DNA of 60,851 nucleotides from Lachnospiraceae bacterium (GTDB lineage Bacteria; Bacillota; Clostridia; Lachnospirales; Lachnospiraceae): NCBI GenBank assembly GCA_014804245.1, contig JAAVAE010000006.1, positions 1-60,851 on the forward strand. The letters are read 5' to 3'. A model generated the notes under the pieces. That model saw nothing but the letters and a program-made list of their open reading frames with translations. It was not told the DNA's origin and made no database searches. Each line of letters begins with the position of its first letter. The stretch's first letter is position 1. The position numbers and the translations under genes were made by a program. Of this stretch, positions 34,761-44,050 are shown piece after piece.

Positions 34761-35009
34761 ATGGCGCGAATCATTGATTACGAAACGCAGAACGTTGTGG
34801 GAGAAAAAGTCAGAAAATATAGAATAGAAAGGAAGTTAAGCCAGAAGGAATTATCGGAAAGGCTGGAAATGTATGCGATTTATATATGCCGGGGCTCGAT
34901 TTCAAGAATAGAGAGTCATGAACGGACCGTAACCGATTTTGAACTTAGGGCAATGGCGGAAATTCTTAAAGTATCGATTGAAGAACTATTTGAAGACCAA
35001 TCCAATTAA
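34761..35009 (+). CDS. XRE-family helix-turn-helix regulator
   Basis: 82 residues, essentially a single HTH_3 domain: VGEKVRKYRIERKLSQKELSERL, then GSISRIESHERTVTDFELRAMAEILKVSIEELF. GGAGATC upstream. It lies 53 nt before a secreted protein gene and may regulate it or the polysaccharide locus. Confidence 0.85.
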   Translation: MARIIDYETQNVVGEKVRKYRIERKLSQKELSERLEMYAIYICRGSISRIESHERTVTDFELRAMAEILKVSIEELFEDQSN

Positions 35010-35062
35010 GACAAGCGCGTATGATATGAGATCAACCAAAAGAGAAAGGAAAGAGGGAACAA

Positions 35063-35962
35063 ATGAAGAGAAAAGAATGGAAAAAGCAGCTGTTGGCAGG
35101 GATTACGGCAATCGGTATGATTTTTGGAATGGTGCTGGGCATAGGGATGCCGGTCACAGTGCAGGCGGCGGAAACACCGGTAATTACGGATCTTCGGATC
35201 ACAATCTCGGAGGATGGGGCGCAGCTCATTGCCCAGTGTGACTATCAAAATTATGATGCCCAGAGCGGATGCGTCATGACACTGTATTTATACCGAATGG
35301 AAACAAATGGTGAGGCTTTCATTGCTGCATACAAAAAGATTCCTTATGCCGGAGAGGGAAGAGGAACAGCAGCGGCAGATTCTGTGACGGATGGAACTTA
35401 TCTGGCATCTGTAGGCATGGATTATGATGGCAGGGTGGTGCAGATTAATTCGGAACACTACTACCGAGTGACGCAATCGGGGAATAAAGTGGAGGTTACA
35501 GAGGTGGCAGGCGCAGAAGAAGGCGGAAGATCGGACCAGGAACGACACGGAAAAGAAGACACATGCATACATGATCTGGCGTATGAAATAATCAGACCGG
35601 CAACGGCAGAAAAGGATGCCCTTATGGCAGCTCAGTGTACCTTATGCGGAGCAGTTCTGGATGAGATGGAAGTGCCCAATTCCGCCTATGCGGCATTTCA
35701 GAAGAAAACCATTGAGACAATCCGGAATACCCGGACAAATGAAGTGATTATCAGCACGCAGCGCTGGATTAGCTTTCATCAGTCGGTTCTAGAAGCAATC
35801 GCCCAAAGACCGGATGTGACGGTCATTATCTGGTATCGATATCAGGGGGAAATGCATGAGGTAACGATTCCGGCAGGAGCGGATGTGTGTCCACTAGCTG
35901 ATGAGAACGGATTCTGTGGATTTCTATATCTGAAACAGATATTTGACGAAACCTCTTTATGA
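35063..35962 (+). CDS. Secreted protein of unknown function
   Basis: 299 residues with a clear signal peptide (KRKEWKKQLLAGITAIGM ... cleavage after VQA, before AETPV). The mature part starts with a beta-rich domain (residues ~37-150), then an acidic linker, a zinc-ribbon-like CxxC (AAQCTLCGAVLDEM) and a C-terminal module around STQRWISFHQSVLEAIAQR and VTVIIWYRYQGEMHEVTIP that I recall in several Lachnospiraceae exported proteins. No enzyme motif seen. Confidence 0.7.
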   Translation: MKRKEWKKQLLAGITAIGMIFGMVLGIGMPVTVQAAETPVITDLRITISEDGAQLIAQCDYQNYDAQSGCVMTLYLYRMETNGEAFIAAYKKIPYAGEGRGTAAADSVTDGTYLASVGMDYDGRVVQINSEHYYRVTQSGNKVEVTEVAGAEEGGRSDQERHGKEDTCIHDLAYEIIRPATAEKDALMAAQCTLCGAVLDEMEVPNSAYAAFQKKTIETIRNTRTNEVIISTQRWISFHQSVLEAIAQRPDVTVIIWYRYQGEMHEVTIPAGADVCPLADENGFCGFLYLKQIFDETSL

Positions 35963-36008
35963 GTATAAAATAGAAGCATTAAAAACAAAAAGCCATAAAG
36001 GGGAGCGT

Positions 36009-37007
36009 ATGAAAACATTAGACCCATCCAAACGTTATCTGATTACTGGAGGCGCCGGATTTATCGGCTATTATTTATCCAAGGCATTATTGGAAAAAGG
36101 GGCGGAGGTAATCGGATTTGACAATCTGAATGATTACTATGAAGTTTCTCTTAAGGAGGAGCGCCTTTCTATCCTGAAAAATGAGCCCAAGTATCGCTTC
36201 ATCAAAGCGGATCTGGCGGATAAAGATGCGGTATTCTCTGTTTTTGAGACTTATAGACCGCAGATTGTGGTGAATCTGGCGGCGCAGGCGGGGGTCCGCT
36301 ACAGCATTGATCATCCGGATGCTTATATTCAGTCTAATATCGTGGGATTTTTTCATATTCTTGAGGCATGCCGTCATTACCCGGTAGAGCATCTTGTCTT
36401 TGCCTCCTCCAGTTCAGTTTATGGAGGAAATAAGAAGGTGCCTTTTTCAACGGACGATAAGGTGGACAAACCGGTAAGTCTGTATGCGGCAACCAAGAAA
36501 TCCAATGAGCTGATGGCATATGCCTATAGCAAGTTATACTATATTCCCTTAACGGGTCTTAGATTTTTTACTGTGTATGGACCGATGGGAAGACCGGATA
36601 TGGCGTATTTTAAGTTTGCAAAGAAGATTATGGCAGACGAGCCGATACAAATCTACAACAATGGGGATATGATGCGTGATTTTACATATATTGATGACAT
36701 TGTGAAAGGAGTAGAAAATATTCTCTGTAATCCTCCTTCCGAAGATGAAAACGGCGCTGCATACAAAATTTACAATATAGGGAATAATAAACCTGAAAAA
36801 CTGATGGATTATATTGCGGTGCTTGAAAAGTGTCTCGGTAAAGAAGCAAAAAAGGAATATCTGCCTATGCAGCCGGGGGATGTCTACGAAACTTATGCGG
36901 ATGTGCAGGATCTGATGGATGATTACAGTTTTAAACCCGCAACGACCATAGAAGAAGGACTTGGCAGATTTGCTGAATGGTTTTTGGAATATAACCGGAA
37001 AGAGTGA
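36009..37007 (+). CDS. UDP-glucuronate 4-epimerase
   Basis: 332 residues from ATG 36009 (AAAGGGGAG site). ITGGAGFIGYYLS cofactor loop, FDNLNDYYEVSLKEERL (typical of glucuronate epimerases), AAQAGVRYSIDHP, SSSSVYGGN, and YAATKKSNE with the catalytic Tyr/Lys. Converts UDP-glucuronate to UDP-galacturonate, using the product of ugd at 30,246. Confidence 0.9.
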   Translation: MKTLDPSKRYLITGGAGFIGYYLSKALLEKGAEVIGFDNLNDYYEVSLKEERLSILKNEPKYRFIKADLADKDAVFSVFETYRPQIVVNLAAQAGVRYSIDHPDAYIQSNIVGFFHILEACRHYPVEHLVFASSSSVYGGNKKVPFSTDDKVDKPVSLYAATKKSNELMAYAYSKLYYIPLTGLRFFTVYGPMGRPDMAYFKFAKKIMADEPIQIYNNGDMMRDFTYIDDIVKGVENILCNPPSEDENGAAYKIYNIGNNKPEKLMDYIAVLEKCLGKEAKKEYLPMQPGDVYETYADVQDLMDDYSFKPATTIEEGLGRFAEWFLEYNRKE

Positions 37008-37166
37008 ATAAACTATAATGAGATGGGTAAGTTGTTAAGAATTGTTTAAGGTTCATGAAATAAATCTTAATATGCTTCTTATGATGTGCATTTCAAGAAA
37101 AAATGTGATATTCTTTGTTAGGATGATTTATCTGCATGAGCAGTAGAAAGTGGAGGAGTGCAGAAC

Positions 37167-38198
37167 ATGAGAATAATCAATAGAAAAGGAAATGTCAGCC
37201 TGTTTTTGGCAGGTGTTCTGGCATTATCGGTGCTGACCGGATGCGGCAGTAAGGCGGAAGAAAAAAGGAATGAAGAGATTCAGCCTGAGAATATTGTCAT
37301 TACAGAGACGGGAGAGGTAATTGAGGAAGAGGAACTTCCGTCTAAAGAACCGGCTTCGGAGGCAACTGCCACACCGGAAATCATTACGCCGGAGATTCAA
37401 CTTAAGGAACCAGAGCAGGAGCAGGTGATTACCGAAGAGGATCAGAGGGAACCGGAGGGAAAAGAATTACAGCTTGTATTTTTAGGAGACAGTATCTTTG
37501 ATTCCAATAGAGATGGGACGGGAGTTCCGTATTTGACATCTGTTGCCTGTGAGGCGGATGTATTCAATCTTGCCATTGGAGGAACCTGCGCTGCGCTTGA
37601 ATATGAGGAGTCGGCGGAATCCAGCAGGTGGACATCGACAAGCTTGGTAGGCGTAGTCAGGGCGATTATGGGTGATATATCTACAGATGTCTTTGAGGGA
37701 AAAAGGACTAAAGACATTTTAGACAATCCGAATATTGATTTTTCACAGACAGATTATTTTATCATTGAATATGGAATGAACGATTTTTTCAGGGCAACGC
37801 CTCTTGATAGTGCGGACATGGAACTTTATGATTTAAAAACTTATGCCGGGGCGCTTCGCTATGCGGTGGATAATTTGAGAGATGTTGCGCCTGGTGCGAC
37901 CATTATTCTATGTGCCCCTAATTATGCACGGTTTTATGATGGAACATGGATGATTGGTGATGGAAATACGGTCAATACTGGGTATGGCACCTTATTTGAT
38001 TACAAAGGAATATGTAATTATGTAGCAAATGAGAAGCAGACTTTATTTTTCAATGCTTATCAGGATCTTGGGATTGACGGTTATACGGCAGAAGAATATC
38101 TTGAGGATGGAGTACATCTGACAGAGGCGGGCAGAAGGCTTTATGCCGATGCCCTTGCACAAATGATTTTAAGCTATGAGGAAACGAAAAATAATTAA
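37167..38198 (+). CDS. SGNH/GDSL hydrolase lipoprotein
   Basis: 343 residues from ATG 37167 (GGAGG 11 nt upstream). A lipoprotein signal ends in the lipobox LTGC at about residue 25. An acidic, Pro/Thr-rich spacer leads to an SGNH hydrolase: LVFLGDSIFDSNRDG (block I Ser), GGTCAAL (Gly), YGMNDFF (Asn) and DGVHLTEAGRR (Asp-x-x-His). It probably deacetylates or esterifies surface glycan outside the membrane. Confidence 0.88.
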   Translation: MRIINRKGNVSLFLAGVLALSVLTGCGSKAEEKRNEEIQPENIVITETGEVIEEEELPSKEPASEATATPEIITPEIQLKEPEQEQVITEEDQREPEGKELQLVFLGDSIFDSNRDGTGVPYLTSVACEADVFNLAIGGTCAALEYEESAESSRWTSTSLVGVVRAIMGDISTDVFEGKRTKDILDNPNIDFSQTDYFIIEYGMNDFFRATPLDSADMELYDLKTYAGALRYAVDNLRDVAPGATIILCAPNYARFYDGTWMIGDGNTVNTGYGTLFDYKGICNYVANEKQTLFFNAYQDLGIDGYTAEEYLEDGVHLTEAGRRLYADALAQMILSYEETKNN

Positions 38199-38222
38199 AG
38201 ACTTCATAATGGTGTAAAATAT

Positions 38223-38254
38223 GCGTCGGCACGCTTTGCGTGCCGGCGCTTTTA
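38223..38254 (+). terminator. Intrinsic terminator
   Basis: GCGTCGGCACGC / GCGTGCCGGCGC stem with a short loop and TTTT after it. Confidence 0.8.
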
Positions 38255-38283
38255 TGGTATGATAAAAACATATGTGAAAAGAA

Positions 38284-39810
38284 ATGAGGCCTGCGGCGAT
38301 GGAGATGAAAATGACAGATATGAATAGAAAGCAAAAAACAGACACAGTCATTCTGGCAGCAGTGTTTCTGGGATATTTGATTTTTAACGGAATTTTACTT
38401 GCACGGCACGAGCTGTGGCGGGATGAAGCAAATGTATGGCTGATGGCAAAGGAACTTTCCCCGTTACAATTATTTTCAGAAATCAAGTATCAAGGGCATC
38501 CCTGTCTTTGGTATTTGCTGATCATGCCATTTGCTAAGGCAGGACTGCCCTTTAGAACTATCAGTTTTATCAGTTATCTGATTATGGCGGCGAGCGCAGG
38601 TCTGTTCCTTTTTAAAGCTCCTTTGAGCAAAGTTGTAAAAACAGCGGCTGTGCTTGGTCCCATATTCACTTACTACTACGCGGAAATAGCCAGGAATTAT
38701 TGTCTGATTGCCCTGCTGCTCGTTTTATTGGCACTGTATTATCCAAAAAGAAATGAAAAATGTGTTTTGTATGGACTGCTTTTGGGGTTTTTGGTGCAGT
38801 CGGACATGGTAGTTCTGATGGCTGCGGGGATGATTTCTCTGATGTGGCTTTGTGAGAATCTATGGAAGTGCTGCAAAGAAAGGACTAAGGAGCCTTTCTT
38901 AAATAGTTTAAAAGGAATCTGGATCCCGTTGTTTAGTCTGTTTCTGCTGATTGCGCAATTCTATCATGTTTCCGACAGTCCTGTATTTCAGATCAGCAGC
39001 TATGGATTTATGGATTTGTTGAAGGAAATCAGAAATTATTCCTGCTGGATTATGATACGGCTGACGGGAAGAGGTGAAATCTTTTGCCAGATTTTTTTAC
39101 TTTTATCTTTGGCGCTTTTGCTGGTGGTATCTGCTCGACTGAAGAATATATGGGCAGCAGTTGTGCTGACAGCCGCCTATTTGTTTGAAGCGGTTTTCAG
39201 CGTGCTGATCTATCAGCTGCATATCTGGCATTTTATTGCATTGTGCTTTGTCATGTTATGGACAGTATGGGTGCTATATCTCCAAAAGGAAGAAGTAAAG
39301 CCTGTTGGGAGAGTTGTGGGGATTGCCCTTTTTGGACTTCAGGCACTAGTGCTGGTGTTATCTGTCTGCATGTTCATGCGATGGAATTACAAGGAGGAAG
39401 CATCCAGTCTTGATAATGCTCTTCATGGGGTATATTCAGATGGGGTATACACAGCAGAATATATTAAACAAAATATATCGCCGGATGCGTTGATGGTTTC
39501 TGTAAATGTGCCTTATGCCTCTACGGTGATTGCCTATCTGCCGGAATATACGTTTTACTTTGCGGGAAATGGACAGAGGGAGACCTATGCGGACTGGAGT
39601 GATGAGCAGGGCAGAAGGATTAGTTTTGAGGAACTTCTTGAGTGGATAAGAACAAGTTTTCCAGAGCAATCTGAATTTTACCTTCTGGATTCGGAGGATA
39701 GCTGTCTGACAGAGGCAGACAGGCTGGCAGAGTGTGAAGTCTTGTATCAGACGTTGGAAGAGACTGCCAGAGGAGAAGAATATACGATCTATCGGGTTAT
39801 ACTAGAATAG
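38284..39810 (+). CDS. GT-C-type membrane glycosyltransferase
   Basis: 508 residues from ATG 38284; starts at 38299 or 38311 are also possible. About ten membrane helices. LARHELWRDEANVWLMAKE after helix 1 (acidic DE of the first outside loop) and QGHPCLWYLLIMPF match GT39/GT83-like enzymes. The C-terminal ~110 residues are an outside domain. Substrate unknown. The next gene's ATG follows directly. Confidence 0.75.
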   Translation: MRPAAMEMKMTDMNRKQKTDTVILAAVFLGYLIFNGILLARHELWRDEANVWLMAKELSPLQLFSEIKYQGHPCLWYLLIMPFAKAGLPFRTISFISYLIMAASAGLFLFKAPLSKVVKTAAVLGPIFTYYYAEIARNYCLIALLLVLLALYYPKRNEKCVLYGLLLGFLVQSDMVVLMAAGMISLMWLCENLWKCCKERTKEPFLNSLKGIWIPLFSLFLLIAQFYHVSDSPVFQISSYGFMDLLKEIRNYSCWIMIRLTGRGEIFCQIFLLLSLALLLVVSARLKNIWAAVVLTAAYLFEAVFSVLIYQLHIWHFIALCFVMLWTVWVLYLQKEEVKPVGRVVGIALFGLQALVLVLSVCMFMRWNYKEEASSLDNALHGVYSDGVYTAEYIKQNISPDALMVSVNVPYASTVIAYLPEYTFYFAGNGQRETYADWSDEQGRRISFEELLEWIRTSFPEQSEFYLLDSEDSCLTEADRLAECEVLYQTLEETARGEEYTIYRVILE

Positions 39811-39828
39811 ATGAAAGGATTATTTTTT

Positions 39829-40977
39829 ATGTCGGGACAGTATGATAAAATAATAATCGGTGCTGGTTTATATGGTTTATATGCTGCTGATTTTTGTGTA
39901 CAGCAGGGACAGCGCGTCTTGGTGCTTGAATATGATAGTGCGCCTTTTATGCGGGCGACCTACATTAACCAGGCAAGAGTTCATATGGGGTATCATTATC
40001 CAAGAAGTCTGACCACAGCGGTAAAGTCTGCCGGATATTTCAGACGGTTTGTGAACGATTTCGGGTTCTGCATTCATAATAAATTTGATCAGATTTATGC
40101 CACTTCAGATAAATTTTCGTGGACCAATGCGAATCAGTTCAGGGAATTTTGCAAAGCGGCAGGCATCAAATGTGAAGAAGCGCCGATTTCCAGATATTTT
40201 AAACCGGGAATGTGCGATGGTGCATTTTTGACTGAGGAATATACTTATGATGCCAAAATCCTGCAGAAATACTATGAGGACAAGCTATATGGAAATTCAG
40301 CCATTGAACTTAAATTTGATGCCCGGATAGACAAAATTTTGAAGCAGGATAGAACCTTTCTGGTTCAGATGGAAGACGGCAGCAGCTACGAAGCACCTTA
40401 TGTACTGAATGCGTCTTATGCTTCTGTGAATCAGATTATTGATAAGGTGGAGGGCATAGAAAAGGAATTGTTCGATATCAAATATGAACTGTGTGAGATT
40501 ATCTTATGTAAGCCTTCCGATGCACTGACAGATATTGGAATAACGGTTATGGACGGGCCTTTCTTTTCCATCATGCCTTTTGGAAAAACAGGACTGCATT
40601 CCCTTACGGCGGTGACATTTACGCCCCATGTGACCAGCTATGATTTAAAACCCACCTTTTCCTGCCAGAGAGGCAGTGGGGAGAGGGGCAGAGCATGCAC
40701 GCCGGATCACCTTGGAAATTGCAGCGAATGTGTGCACAAACCTGATTCGGCATGGCCGTATATGTCCCACTTGGCTGATAAGTACATGAAACCGGAATAC
40801 ACTTATTCTTATGAGAAGTCTTTGTATTCCATGAAACCCATTCTGAAAAGCTCTGAGGTGGATGATTCTCGACCCACAGCAATAAAAGTAATGAGCAGGC
40901 AGCCGATGTTTGTCAGTGTTTTATCAGGGAAGATCAATACGGTGTATGATCTGGATGAATACCTGATGTTGGAATAG
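39829..40977 (+). CDS. FAD-dependent oxidoreductase (DAO-type)
   Basis: 382 residues from ATG 39829, favoured because GAAAGGA precedes it (an ATG at 39811 lacks a site). YDKIIIGAGLYGLYAA is the dinucleotide-binding loop, LVLEYDSAP the adjoining acidic strand, and NQARVHMGYHYPRS a substrate-side motif seen in glycan-cluster oxidoreductases. A late Cys-rich patch (CTPDHLGNCSECVHK) is unusual and might bind metal. It probably oxidises a sugar or lipid-linked intermediate. Confidence 0.8.
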   Translation: MSGQYDKIIIGAGLYGLYAADFCVQQGQRVLVLEYDSAPFMRATYINQARVHMGYHYPRSLTTAVKSAGYFRRFVNDFGFCIHNKFDQIYATSDKFSWTNANQFREFCKAAGIKCEEAPISRYFKPGMCDGAFLTEEYTYDAKILQKYYEDKLYGNSAIELKFDARIDKILKQDRTFLVQMEDGSSYEAPYVLNASYASVNQIIDKVEGIEKELFDIKYELCEIILCKPSDALTDIGITVMDGPFFSIMPFGKTGLHSLTAVTFTPHVTSYDLKPTFSCQRGSGERGRACTPDHLGNCSECVHKPDSAWPYMSHLADKYMKPEYTYSYEKSLYSMKPILKSSEVDDSRPTAIKVMSRQPMFVSVLSGKINTVYDLDEYLMLE

Positions 40978-41001
40978 AAACAAAAAGGAGATAAAAGGAT
41001 T

Positions 41002-41949
41002 ATGAACAAAAAGGAAAAGAAATTCATATCTCTGGTAGTCTATCTGCACGATGTAGCCTCATATGTAAAATATTTCCTAGATACGGTTCTTCCGGTATGT
41101 GAAGAAAATTTTGAACAGTATGAACTGGTATGTGTGGATGACGCCTGTCAGGATGGGACGATAGAGGTTCTGCGAAATTATGTGGAAAGCAGACAGATTA
41201 AGATGATGGTTAATGTGGTTCATATGAGTTTTTTTCAAGGGCTGGAAAGCGCCATGAATGCGGGAAGGGATATTGCAATCGGAGATTTTGTGTTTGAATT
41301 TGATGATATTTTCGTGGATTATGAACCAACTGTAATGATGGAAGTGTATCGCAAACTGCTTGAGGGAAACGATATTGTGGCGGCGAGCAGTAAAGGGAAA
41401 CTCCGCCTGACCTCTAAGATGTTTTATTCTCTTTATAATAGCACGAGCAGAGGAAATGGCAGGATCGGTCCGGAGACTTTCAGAATCGTCTCAAGAAGAG
41501 CTATCAACAGGATCAAGTCTATGGGACAGTACATTCCATACCGCAAAGCGGTTTATATGAATTGCGGACTGAAAGCGGACACGATTTTTTATAACAGTAA
41601 GGATGTGAATGTAAGGGTAAAAAACAAGACGGTGACATCGGAGCGCACGGCGCTGGCACTGGACTCTTTTATTTACTTTACCAATGTGCTTGAGCGGATA
41701 TCCGCAATCATATGCGGAGTATTTTTGATAGTCATCATAGGAATGGGTATTTATATTATTTCTGATATATTCAACAATACAAAACCGGTGGAAGGCTGGC
41801 TTTCTACTATGGGGTTTCTGGCATTGGGCTTTTTCGGCGTGTTTGCGCTGCTTACGATTATCCTGAAATATCTGTCTGTACTGCTTAATCTGATTTTCAA
41901 GCAGCAGAGGTATCTTGTTTCAGATATAGAAAAGGTGGTAAAACGATGA
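41002..41949 (+). CDS. GT2 glycosyltransferase with C-terminal membrane helices
   Basis: 315 residues. SLVVYLHDVASYV, CVDDACQDGT and FEFDDIFVDYE are GT2-like but the usual DxD is replaced by FDD. Two membrane helices near residues 235-290. Overlaps the next gene by 4 nt. Probably a polyprenyl-phosphate glycosyltransferase relative; the divergent motif leaves activity open. Confidence 0.8.
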   Translation: MNKKEKKFISLVVYLHDVASYVKYFLDTVLPVCEENFEQYELVCVDDACQDGTIEVLRNYVESRQIKMMVNVVHMSFFQGLESAMNAGRDIAIGDFVFEFDDIFVDYEPTVMMEVYRKLLEGNDIVAASSKGKLRLTSKMFYSLYNSTSRGNGRIGPETFRIVSRRAINRIKSMGQYIPYRKAVYMNCGLKADTIFYNSKDVNVRVKNKTVTSERTALALDSFIYFTNVLERISAIICGVFLIVIIGMGIYIISDIFNNTKPVEGWLSTMGFLALGFFGVFALLTIILKYLSVLLNLIFKQQRYLVSDIEKVVKR

Positions 41950-42689
41950 ACCAAGAAGAATTATCAATTAATCTATTGTTTCCAGTGCTGAATGAAAGGC
42001 TTCGGCTTCAAAGCGGCATTGACAGGACCATGGCTTACCTCAAAGAAAATGTTTCCATTCCTTATCGTCTCACGATACTGGATAACGGTTCAGAGGACGA
42101 AACGCCCGAGATTGGAAAGGCATTGGCCCAGAAGTATCCCGAAGTTACTTATGTCAGAGTGGGAGAGAGGGGAGTAGGTGTTGCTTTCCGGAAGGGTATC
42201 GAATTAAATGAGTGTGCCTTGGTGGGATATATGGATATCGATTTATCCACTGATATCAAGTATCTTGGGCGGACTATAGAGCTTTTTTCCGAAAGACCGG
42301 AACTGGAATATGTAAATGGAAGCCGGTTCAGCAAAGAGTCAGATACAAGGGGACGTAAATGGTACCGGAAAATTACATCCATGGGCTTGGTATTTCTGTT
42401 GAAGACCATTTTTCATATGAAGGCAACGGATGCGGTGTGCGGTTTTACCTTCTTGAGGAAGGAAACAGCGGAAAAGCTGGTGGCAGCAAGCGGCAATGAC
42501 AATGGCTGGTTTTATACCATAGAGTTTCTGCTCCGTGCGGAGCGCATGGGAGTAGTGATTTACGATATGCCTGTGGAATGGCAGGAGGATTATAACACGA
42601 CTGTAAAGGTATGGAAGACCATTAAAAACTATCTGGTACAGATTTATAGATTAAAAAAGACGTTCAGACAGGAGAGCAAATCATGTTAA
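41946..42689 (+). CDS. GT2 glycosyltransferase
   Basis: 247 residues, GT-A fold without membrane segments. NLLFPVLNERLRLQ, LDNGSEDETPE, YMDIDLSTDIK (DxD) and NGSRFSKESDTRGRK are typical of DPM1-like cytosolic enzymes. Overlaps both neighbours (4 and 7 nt), so it is made together with the GT2 and the aminotransferase. Acceptor and sugar unknown. Confidence 0.87.
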   Translation: MNQEELSINLLFPVLNERLRLQSGIDRTMAYLKENVSIPYRLTILDNGSEDETPEIGKALAQKYPEVTYVRVGERGVGVAFRKGIELNECALVGYMDIDLSTDIKYLGRTIELFSERPELEYVNGSRFSKESDTRGRKWYRKITSMGLVFLLKTIFHMKATDAVCGFTFLRKETAEKLVAASGNDNGWFYTIEFLLRAERMGVVIYDMPVEWQEDYNTTVKVWKTIKNYLVQIYRLKKTFRQESKSC

Positions 42690-43786
42690 AAAGAATCGAT
42701 TTGACAAGAGATTATAAGAAACATCAGAAGGAATACAAGGAAGCGATTGAAGCAGTCTGTGAGGAGACAGCGTTTTCGGGAGGTCGATTTGCAGACCAGT
42801 TTGACAAAGAGTTTGCAGAGTACTGCGGCGTTCCCTATGCGGCAGGGGTAAATAATGGGACTTCTGCGTTGCACTGCGCAATGATGGCCCTTGGAATCGG
42901 AGCAGGGGATGAGGTGATCGTGCCGGCGAATACATATATAGCAACGGCATGGGGGGTTACCTACACTGGCGCGGTACCGGTTTTTGTTGATTGTACCCCG
43001 GATACATGGGAGATCGATCCGGACCGGATTGAGGAAAAGATTACTGACAAGACCAAAGCAATTATAGGTGTGCATTTGTATGGTCAGCCTTTTGAATTCG
43101 GCAGAGTAAAGGAGATTGCCGACAAGTATGGACTTTATGTGGTGGAGGACTGCGCACAGGCTCATGGGGCGCTTTATGAGGGGAAAATGGCAGGAAGCCT
43201 GGGAGAGTTAGGCTGCTTTAGCTTCTATCCGGGAAAGAATTTGTATGCTTTCGGAGAAGGGGGAAGCGTTACCTGCTACAAAAAGGAATACTTTGATGCC
43301 ATCACCACGTTTAAAAATCAGGGATGTCAGGTCAGATATTACCATGATGTGATAGGGTATAATTACAGACTGGAAGGGATGCAGGGGGCAGTTCTGAGCG
43401 TAAGCCTCAAATATTTGCCGGAATGGACAGCGCGGCGCAAAGAGATTGGCAGACGCTATATCAGAGAAATCACAAATCCGCTTATTACGATGCAGGCGCA
43501 TCCGGAAAATACAGACCCGGTGTTCCACTTGTTTGTAATCACGCTGCCGGATCCGGATGACTTTATTGCCTATATGGAGCAGAAGGGAATGGAGTGCAAT
43601 AAGCATTATCCGGTTCCCTGCCATCTTCAGAAGGCCTATGCACATCTGGGCTACCAAAAGGGGAACTGTCCCAATGCAGAATATCTGGCAAGTCACTGCG
43701 TAACATTACCGCTGTTCCCGGAAATGACGGATGAAGAGGCGGGCATGGTGATTGAAGCGTGCAATGCTTATGAAAAAGTGAATTAA
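42683..43786 (+). CDS. DegT/DnrJ/EryC1/StrS sugar aminotransferase
   Basis: 367 residues. AAGVNNGTSALHCAMMALG, VEDCAQAHGA and CFSFYPGKNLYAFGEGG, with the PLP lysine present (contrast RfbH, where it is His). Transfers an amino group to a keto sugar nucleotide, most often at C3 or C4. The partner ketosugar is not obvious here. Overlaps the GT2 by 7 nt and ends at a terminator. Confidence 0.92.
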   Translation: MLKRIDLTRDYKKHQKEYKEAIEAVCEETAFSGGRFADQFDKEFAEYCGVPYAAGVNNGTSALHCAMMALGIGAGDEVIVPANTYIATAWGVTYTGAVPVFVDCTPDTWEIDPDRIEEKITDKTKAIIGVHLYGQPFEFGRVKEIADKYGLYVVEDCAQAHGALYEGKMAGSLGELGCFSFYPGKNLYAFGEGGSVTCYKKEYFDAITTFKNQGCQVRYYHDVIGYNYRLEGMQGAVLSVSLKYLPEWTARRKEIGRRYIREITNPLITMQAHPENTDPVFHLFVITLPDPDDFIAYMEQKGMECNKHYPVPCHLQKAYAHLGYQKGNCPNAEYLASHCVTLPLFPEMTDEEAGMVIEACNAYEKVN

Positions 43787-43810
43787 TATTTAAATATTTC
43801 TTAATTTTGG

Positions 43811-43840
43811 AAAAGAAGCCTATAAAAGGGCTTCTTTTTT
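43811..43840 (+). terminator. Intrinsic terminator
   Basis: AAGAAGCC / GGGCTTCTT stem around TATAAAA, then TTTTTT; 25 nt after the aminotransferase stop. Confidence 0.85.
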
Positions 43841-44050
43841 GTTATACTAATATCAGATACAGCGAGCGCTGGTTTTCAAGAAATCAGTTTGTGTTAAAGC
43901 CAAGCTTTTAAAGGAGCAGCTTTTGCGGGGCAGGTGCGTGATGCCAGAGGGCATGACGGCAGCATACGGAAATCCGGTTCCTGTGAAAAGACGGGCAGCA
44001 TTAAGGAGAACGTGAATAAATGAAAAATCGAATGATAGGAGGCGACACTC
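43841..44050 (+). promoter_or_regulatory. Structured leader before the MBOAT gene
   Basis: About 200 nt without a gene. It holds several local hairpins: CAGCG/CGCTG near 43,860, AAGCTTTT/AGCTTTT near 43,905-43,926, ATGCC/GGCAT near 43,941-43,956, and a later possible CCGGTTCCTGTGAAAAGACGGG fold. Density of small stems suggests a structured 5' leader, but it matches no riboswitch class I can recall. A TATACT-like -10 lies near 43,844, without a clear -35. Confidence 0.4.

Noticed and set aside
43841..44050. Lysine, c-di-GMP or c-di-AMP riboswitch
   Set aside because: Some words (AGGTGCG) looked familiar, but the conserved cores of these classes are not found in order.
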